The position numbers and the translations under genes are program-made. Shown in pieces: positions 14,840 through 18,473 of a stretch of DNA of 18,473 bases. Source of the stretch: CAZNQW01 sp964575225 (GTDB taxonomy: Bacteria; Chloroflexota; Anaerolineae; JAAYZQ01); the NCBI GenBank assembly GCA_964575225.1, contig CAZNQW010000055.1:1-18473 (forward strand). Direction: 5' to 3'. The notes below the pieces were generated by a model. It ran no database searches and was not told where the DNA came from. It saw nothing but the letters and a program-made list of their open reading frames with translations. How positions within the stretch are numbered: the stretch's first letter is position 1; every line of letters starts with the position of its first letter.

Positions 14840-15682
14840 ATGGACGGGCAAAGCGAAAAACCAATGCATTTCCTTCTAGCATCCAGCGATTTCTCACATT
14901 CACGGACGATGTTGCACCTTGCTGCTCCACTGGCACAATCGGCTCATGCCGCTGTCACGCTGCTGACTGTCTCTCGGCATGCCCCAGCAAGCGACGTGGC
15001 AGACAAGAGTCTGCAACATGCCCAAGAATGGCTGCGCCCTGAACCGCCGATGTTGCAGACCCGTGCACGAACGGGGCAGTTCGCTCGAGAGGTTCTCCGC
15101 GAGGCCCGCAGCGGCGATTACGATTTGCTCCTGGTAAGCGAAGAGCAGGAGCAAACTTCAGTCCACCGTTCCGAACACTCGGCTGTGATTCAGGTAGCCG
15201 AGCGGGCGCCCATTCCCGTCCTCGTCGTCAAAGGAGCCGTCGGTTCAGTGCGGCGCATCCTTCTGTGCGATAGTGGCGGCCCCAGCCCTTCATTGGTTGA
15301 ACGCTTTGCTCACCTGGCCCGACTATTTTCGGATGTAGAAACAATGACCGTGTTGCACGTCATGTCACAGATCAGCGCCTGGCCCAAAGTTCCCGACGAC
15401 CAACTCAGGGCCAGCGCCCAGGAATTAATTGCCGCCCACAGCCCCGAAGGGGAGATGCTCGAGCGAGATCTCGCGTTTTTGCGCGAAATGGGCTTTGCAG
15501 CCTTGCCCCAGGTCCGCCACGGCCTGGTCATCGACGAGATCTTGGCCGAAGCCCGGAGCGGCGCCTACGATCTCGTCGTGATCGGCATGTGCGGCGCCAG
15601 CCGGTGGCAGCGCGTTTTGCTGGAAGATCAGTGTCAGCCCATCGTCGCCCATGCGGACCGTTCGGTGTTGGTGCTTCGCTAA
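14840..15682 (+). CDS. Tandem universal stress protein (two UspA domains)
   Basis: A 280-residue cytosolic protein with two UspA-like domains, about residues 9-137 and 140-280. Domain 1 starts MHFLLASSDFS and ends APIPVLVVKG; domain 2 starts VRRILLCDSGG and ends ADRSVLVLR. Both have the ARSGxYDLLLV/ARSGAYDLVVIG segment. The nucleotide motif of domain 2 (GMCGASRWQRVLLEDQ) keeps the first glycines but lacks the small G-S/T after it, and domain 1 lacks the glycines, so ATP binding may be weak or lost. I chose the ATG at 14840 with AGGGAG 4 bases upstream; an ATG at 14825 has no ribosome site. It follows the permease by 82 bases, an arrangement in which USPs often act as soluble partners of transporters. 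Confidence 0.85.
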   Translation: MDGQSEKPMHFLLASSDFSHSRTMLHLAAPLAQSAHAAVTLLTVSRHAPASDVADKSLQHAQEWLRPEPPMLQTRARTGQFAREVLREARSGDYDLLLVSEEQEQTSVHRSEHSAVIQVAERAPIPVLVVKGAVGSVRRILLCDSGGPSPSLVERFAHLARLFSDVETMTVLHVMSQISAWPKVPDDQLRASAQELIAAHSPEGEMLERDLAFLREMGFAALPQVRHGLVIDEILAEARSGAYDLVVIGMCGASRWQRVLLEDQCQPIVAHADRSVLVLR

Positions 15683-15720
15683 GGCTGCCCGAGTGGTTGG
15701 CTCGATCCTGCGTGCATTCG

Positions 15721-15763
15721 TTGGCCGCCCCCCCATTGGACAGGATTGGGTTGGCCCCCATTG
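15721..15763. repeat. Short imperfect direct repeat after the USP gene
   Basis: TTGGCCGCCCCCCCATTG at 15721-15738 recurs as TTGGCCCCCATTG at 15751-15763, differing by the length of the C run and one G. Probably a slippage-prone C-tract; no function is evident. The rest of the 15683-15842 gap holds no gene that I can see. Confidence 0.35.
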
Positions 15764-15787
15764 CTGAAGCTGTCGGAGATGGGTAGG

Positions 15788-15813
15788 GGAAATTCGCATC
15801 TGGAGAATTTTCC
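15788..15813. other. Possible hairpin between USP gene and next promoter
   Basis: GGAAATTC (15788-15795) can pair with GAATTTTCC (15805-15813) around a 9-base loop with one bulged T. The stem is AT-rich and lacks a clear T tract, so it is not a classic terminator, but it is the only candidate for ending the upstream transcript. Confidence 0.25.
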
Positions 15814-15842
15814 ACCGACTTTTCACAACCTGCAGAGCGTCC

Positions 15843-15871
15843 TTGATCGAACGGGCCGAACGTGATACAAT
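15843..15871 (+). promoter_or_regulatory. Sigma-70-type promoter for the 273-residue unknown gene
   Basis: TTGATC (15843-15848), a 17-base spacer and TACAAT (15866-15871) predict a start near 15878. An ATG at 15887 would lie only nine bases downstream, which supports the later ATG at 15929 as the true start. Confidence 0.65.
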
Positions 15872-15928
15872 GAACCCACGATCCCTATGGGAGTTTCTGA
15901 GGAACCGGAAGAAGAGAGGGTATGCACC

Positions 15929-16750
15929 ATGGACACGGTACGGCACGGTTGGCGGCCCACAGACTTGCGCTTTGTGGTCGATGCCCTGGTGCCCGAACGC
16001 CCTGATCCCGACCATCTGGTTAACCTGCTCCAGGAAGATGCTTCGCTGCTCCGGGCCATGCTGGAAGACGACCGGTTGTTTCATCGCTTGATGGACAAGG
16101 ACGATACCACAGATCAGGTTTCGCCGATGTTTCTCTTTCGGGTGTTGCTGGTGCGTGCGCGGCGCGATATCGAACGCGAGTTGCATGCCTGTGAGCAACG
16201 CACCATCGAGCAGACGGCCCTGTCCGACGGCCATCGCATCATCGCTATGCTGGGACGCGACGACGTGCGGGAGTATCTCGCCCGGCTTTTGGCGACTTTT
16301 ACCCACATTGAAACGGAAACCATTCCTATTCGCATCCGAGATGGGATCTCGCGCCAAATCCGCATCAATGATCTGGATATCGATAGTCTGCTCCTCTACA
16401 GCAAGGTTGTGAAACCCGAATATCGCTTTGGGATCTACCGCCGCATTGCCGACGCTTGCCTGTTCCTCACCGGCGTTCTCCCCGAGTACGTTGAGCCCCA
16501 TCGCTTTTACCCGGCTTTGCCAGAACCCCGGTATCGGCTGGCCAGCACGGCCTTGCCGAGTCTGGAAGACCTGGAGGGTTATGGACGCACATTTTATCGA
16601 ATGGCAGCCGAACACCCTCAGGCTCAGCAACACGCCCTGACTAAAGTCCTATCCACGTTGTCGGAAGAGTTTGTGCTGGCCGAAAAACCCCTGGCTTTTA
16701 TCGCCCAGCGATACCTGGCGCGCCACCGGCGGCGACTGTTTCCCATCTAA
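15929..16750 (+). CDS. Conserved-looking protein of unknown function (273 aa)
   Basis: I do not recognise a named family. The 273-residue product is soluble, with no signal peptide or membrane segment, and is strongly charged and helical. Notable segments are PDPDHLVNLLQEDASLLRAM near 25-44, SPMFLFRVLLVRARRDIERE at 65-84, MLGRDDVREYLARLLATF at 107-124, a middle stretch with IRINDLDIDSLL near 145-155 and YRFGIYRRIADACLFLTGVL at 165-184. The C-terminus is basic (RYLARHRRRLF). The ATG at 15929 has GAGAGGG with 8 bases spacing; the open frame extends back to 15887 without a ribosome site. It has its own promoter and is separated from the nitroreductase gene by 75 bases. A scaffold or regulatory role is possible but not supported by any motif. 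Confidence 0.8.
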   Translation: MDTVRHGWRPTDLRFVVDALVPERPDPDHLVNLLQEDASLLRAMLEDDRLFHRLMDKDDTTDQVSPMFLFRVLLVRARRDIERELHACEQRTIEQTALSDGHRIIAMLGRDDVREYLARLLATFTHIETETIPIRIRDGISRQIRINDLDIDSLLLYSKVVKPEYRFGIYRRIADACLFLTGVLPEYVEPHRFYPALPEPRYRLASTALPSLEDLEGYGRTFYRMAAEHPQAQQHALTKVLSTLSEEFVLAEKPLAFIAQRYLARHRRRLFPI

Positions 16751-16825
16751 CACTTTCAGACCCAGCTATCAGGGAAGAAAAAAACCACGGCCCAAGGGAT
16801 CGCCCAATCTCGCAGGAGGACAGCC

Positions 16826-17395
16826 ATGATCCAAGATCTTGTACGCATCAACCGCAGCTACCGTCGCTTCTACCAGGAAGCCGCCATCGACATCGAGACT
16901 CTGCGCGGCCTGGTGGACCTGGCCCGTTTGTCGGCCTCAGGAGCCAATCGGCAACCTCTCAAGTTTTACCTTTCCCATCGACCCCAGACCAACGCCTTGA
17001 TATTCTCACGGTTGGCCTGGGCCGGCTACCTCAACGACTGGCCTGGCCCGGAGGAGGGCGAGCGACCGGCTGCCTACATCATCATCCTGGGCGACAAGGA
17101 GATCAGCGCGAACTTTGGCGTCGATCATGGCATCGCCGCCCAGAGCATTTTGCTGGGCGCCGTGGAGCAGGGACTCGGCGGGTGCATCCTTGCTTCGGTC
17201 CAACGCGACGAGCTGCGCCAGGACCTCCAAATCCAAGAGCGTTACGAGATCCTGTTGGTGTTGGCTCTGGGCAAACCCAAAGAGATCGTAGCCATCGATC
17301 CGGTGAGAGCCGATGGGGATATCAAATATTGGCGCGATGAGTGTGGAGTACATCACGTACCCAAGCGCTCCCTGGACGATCTAATTGTGAGCTAG
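16826..17395 (+). CDS. Nitroreductase family FMN protein
   Basis: A 189-residue member of the FMN-dependent nitroreductase fold, which uses NAD(P)H to reduce nitro, quinone or related compounds. The phosphate-binding N-terminal motif is NRSYRRF at 9-15; ASGANRQPLKFYLS near 37-50 matches the family's S-x-x-N-x-QP-x-x-F region; DHGIAAQSILLGAVEQGLGG at about 105-124 is the dimer/FMN helix. It is at the short end of the family. The start ATG has AGGAGG upstream. The C-terminal stretch after 160 (YWRDECGVHHVPKRSLDDLIV) is typical of small nitroreductases in anaerobes and may cap the active site. The stop is followed, one codon later and in the same frame, by the start of the DMT transporter gene. 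Confidence 0.9.
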   Translation: MIQDLVRINRSYRRFYQEAAIDIETLRGLVDLARLSASGANRQPLKFYLSHRPQTNALIFSRLAWAGYLNDWPGPEEGERPAAYIIILGDKEISANFGVDHGIAAQSILLGAVEQGLGGCILASVQRDELRQDLQIQERYEILLVLALGKPKEIVAIDPVRADGDIKYWRDECGVHHVPKRSLDDLIVS

Positions 17396-17398
17396 GCC

Positions 17399-18319
17399 TT
17401 GGCCCCGCCGACCACAGATTCCCGACGAGAAACCCTGATCGGTATCGCTCTGGTCAATGTCGCCACACTGGCCTGGGCCACCAACATGCTGTTGGGCCGC
17501 TATTTGCGGACCGACATTGGCCCCATCACCCTGGCGGCTGCTCGCATGGCCATCGCGGCCATTCCTTTTGCCTGGTTGCTGCACCGCCGCCCGCCGGAGG
17601 ACCGGCGGATGAAGCCTGACCCTGGCTGGATGCTGGCCATGGCTCTGTGCGGTGTGACCCTCTTTGGCCCCACCCTCTACCTAGGCTTGCGCTACACCAC
17701 TGCGGTGAACGCCACCCTGATCAACGGGTTTGGGCCGATCATCACGGGGTTTCTCAGCTTTGCCCTGATCCACGAGCCCATGTCGCGCCGCCAGTTGGCT
17801 GGCGCCCTGGTTGGCCTGGCGGGTATCGCCGTCTTGATCACGGGCGGCTCGACGGCCACCTGGCGGTCTTTGCAGATCAACATCGGCGACCTTATCGTGC
17901 TGGTGGCCATTGCCCTGTGGGGCTTGTACTCGGTTCTGGCGCGACGGGTCATGCGCCACCGATCGGCGTTATCTGCCTCGGCCTTTTCCGCCTTTCTGGG
18001 CTTGCCCTTGTTGCTGGTCGGATCTGCCTGGGAACTCCAGGCCCTGCCGATGAGCCTCACCGGGCGCCTTGTGCCCTTCGTGGTCTACATCGCCCTGGTA
18101 CCCACCGTGATCGGGATGTTGGCGTGGAACGAAGGGGTGCGCCGGCTTGGCTCCAGCGGCGCCATGGTCTTTTACAACACCATGCCTCTCTATGGAGGGC
18201 TCTTGGGCGCCCTGCTCTTGGGAGAGACCGTAGGCCCTGCCCACCTCCTCGGTGGCGCACTCATCATCAGTGGCGGTCTGTGGGCAGCGCGCAGCGCGCC
18301 CGCCCGGTCGAGAAGCTGA
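17399..18319 (+). CDS. EamA/DMT-family transporter, 10 membrane helices
   Basis: A 306-residue drug/metabolite exporter-type permease with two tandem EamA domains of about five helices each (about 13-148 and 163-300). Typical segments are ALVNVATLAWATNMLLGRYL at the start of domain 1, YTTAVNATLINGFGPIITGF in the substrate region, and GDLIVLVAIALWGLYSVLAR at the start of domain 2; domain 2 ends with GETVGPAHLLGGALIISGG. The only start close to the first helix is the TTG at 17399; the in-frame stop of the nitroreductase is four bases upstream and no strong ribosome site precedes it, so translation probably depends on re-initiation. The substrate is unknown. Confidence 0.88.
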   Translation: MAPPTTDSRRETLIGIALVNVATLAWATNMLLGRYLRTDIGPITLAAARMAIAAIPFAWLLHRRPPEDRRMKPDPGWMLAMALCGVTLFGPTLYLGLRYTTAVNATLINGFGPIITGFLSFALIHEPMSRRQLAGALVGLAGIAVLITGGSTATWRSLQINIGDLIVLVAIALWGLYSVLARRVMRHRSALSASAFSAFLGLPLLLVGSAWELQALPMSLTGRLVPFVVYIALVPTVIGMLAWNEGVRRLGSSGAMVFYNTMPLYGGLLGALLLGETVGPAHLLGGALIISGGLWAARSAPARSRS

Positions 18320-18473
18320 TCGCCCAGCCAACAGCCAACGCGTCACTGAAATCACCTCATGCCCCTGGCAAAGATGGGCGCCTCTCTTGCCTCCTCGCAG
18401 GCACCCCGCTCACCCAAGCCGAGCCAACAACGGCGACTCGCGCCACTGCCCTAACATTATGTCACGTACCCCT
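18320..18473. other. Terminal spacer, no gene seen
   Basis: The last 154 bases after the transporter contain no frame with a ribosome site on either strand. A short possible stem, TGCCT-CCTCGC-AGGCA near 18389-18404, lacks a T tract. No adapter is seen at this end. Confidence 0.5.

Noticed and set aside
15683..15715. tRNA-like D-arm text (GCCCGAGTGGTTGG) just after the USP gene
   Set aside because: No anticodon arm, T-arm (GGTTCGA) or acceptor pairing follows; coincidental similarity to Ser/Leu tRNA.
1..18473. Mobile elements, CRISPR arrays, prophage or toxin-antitoxin genes
   Set aside because: No transposase, integrase, phage gene, regular spaced repeats or terminal inverted repeats were seen on either strand.

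Overview
The window is about 18.4 kb of GC-rich, gene-dense bacterial DNA with short spacers, strong AGGAGG-type ribosome binding sites and several sigma-70-type promoters. The mix of genes (a tungsten aldehyde:ferredoxin oxidoreductase, the C-terminal half of the nickel-pincer protein LarC as a separate gene, a MoxR-like ATPase, DegV, stand-alone methylthioadenosine phosphorylase) suggests an uncultured Chloroflexota (Anaerolineae-like) genome. That is inference from gene content and protein style only. The first 47 bases are not genomic: they are an Illumina index adapter, so this is the raw end of a short-read contig.

Region 1 (48-2490) holds mtnP on the minus strand, cut at its 3' end by the contig edge, and tilS on the plus strand. 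They fire from back-to-back promoters whose -35 boxes overlap. Region 2 (2525-5338) is a compact five-gene minus-strand operon: single-domain response regulator, AAA+ ATPase with an N-terminal winged helix, a 139-residue protein built from two copies of a Cys...CQLG-x-F repeat, a stand-alone LarC2, and a 59-residue two-helix membrane protein found by reading this stretch by eye. Region 3 (5546-7631) is a single aldehyde:ferredoxin oxidoreductase gene with its own promoter, closed by a strong bidirectional terminator shared with the convergent degV gene (7651-8523).

Region 4 (8712-15682) reads like one long plus-strand transcription unit: FAD oxidoreductase of the geranylgeranyl-reductase/FixC type, GNAT acetyltransferase, membrane sensor kinase, OmpR-type regulator, a divergent Na+/phosphate-cotransporter-like permease and a tandem universal-stress protein. 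Kinase, regulator and permease are tightly packed and probably form one signalling-transport module. Region 5 (15843-18319) has an unrecognised 273-residue protein behind a clear promoter, then a nitroreductase-family protein followed, in the same reading frame after a single stop codon, by an EamA/DMT transporter. The last 154 bases hold no gene that I can see.

The most interesting parts are the regulator-ATPase-CQLG-LarC2-small membrane protein operon, which sits divergent to a metalloenzyme gene and may concern metal-cofactor handling, and the kinase-regulator-permease-USP module. No mobile element, CRISPR array, rRNA or tRNA was seen.
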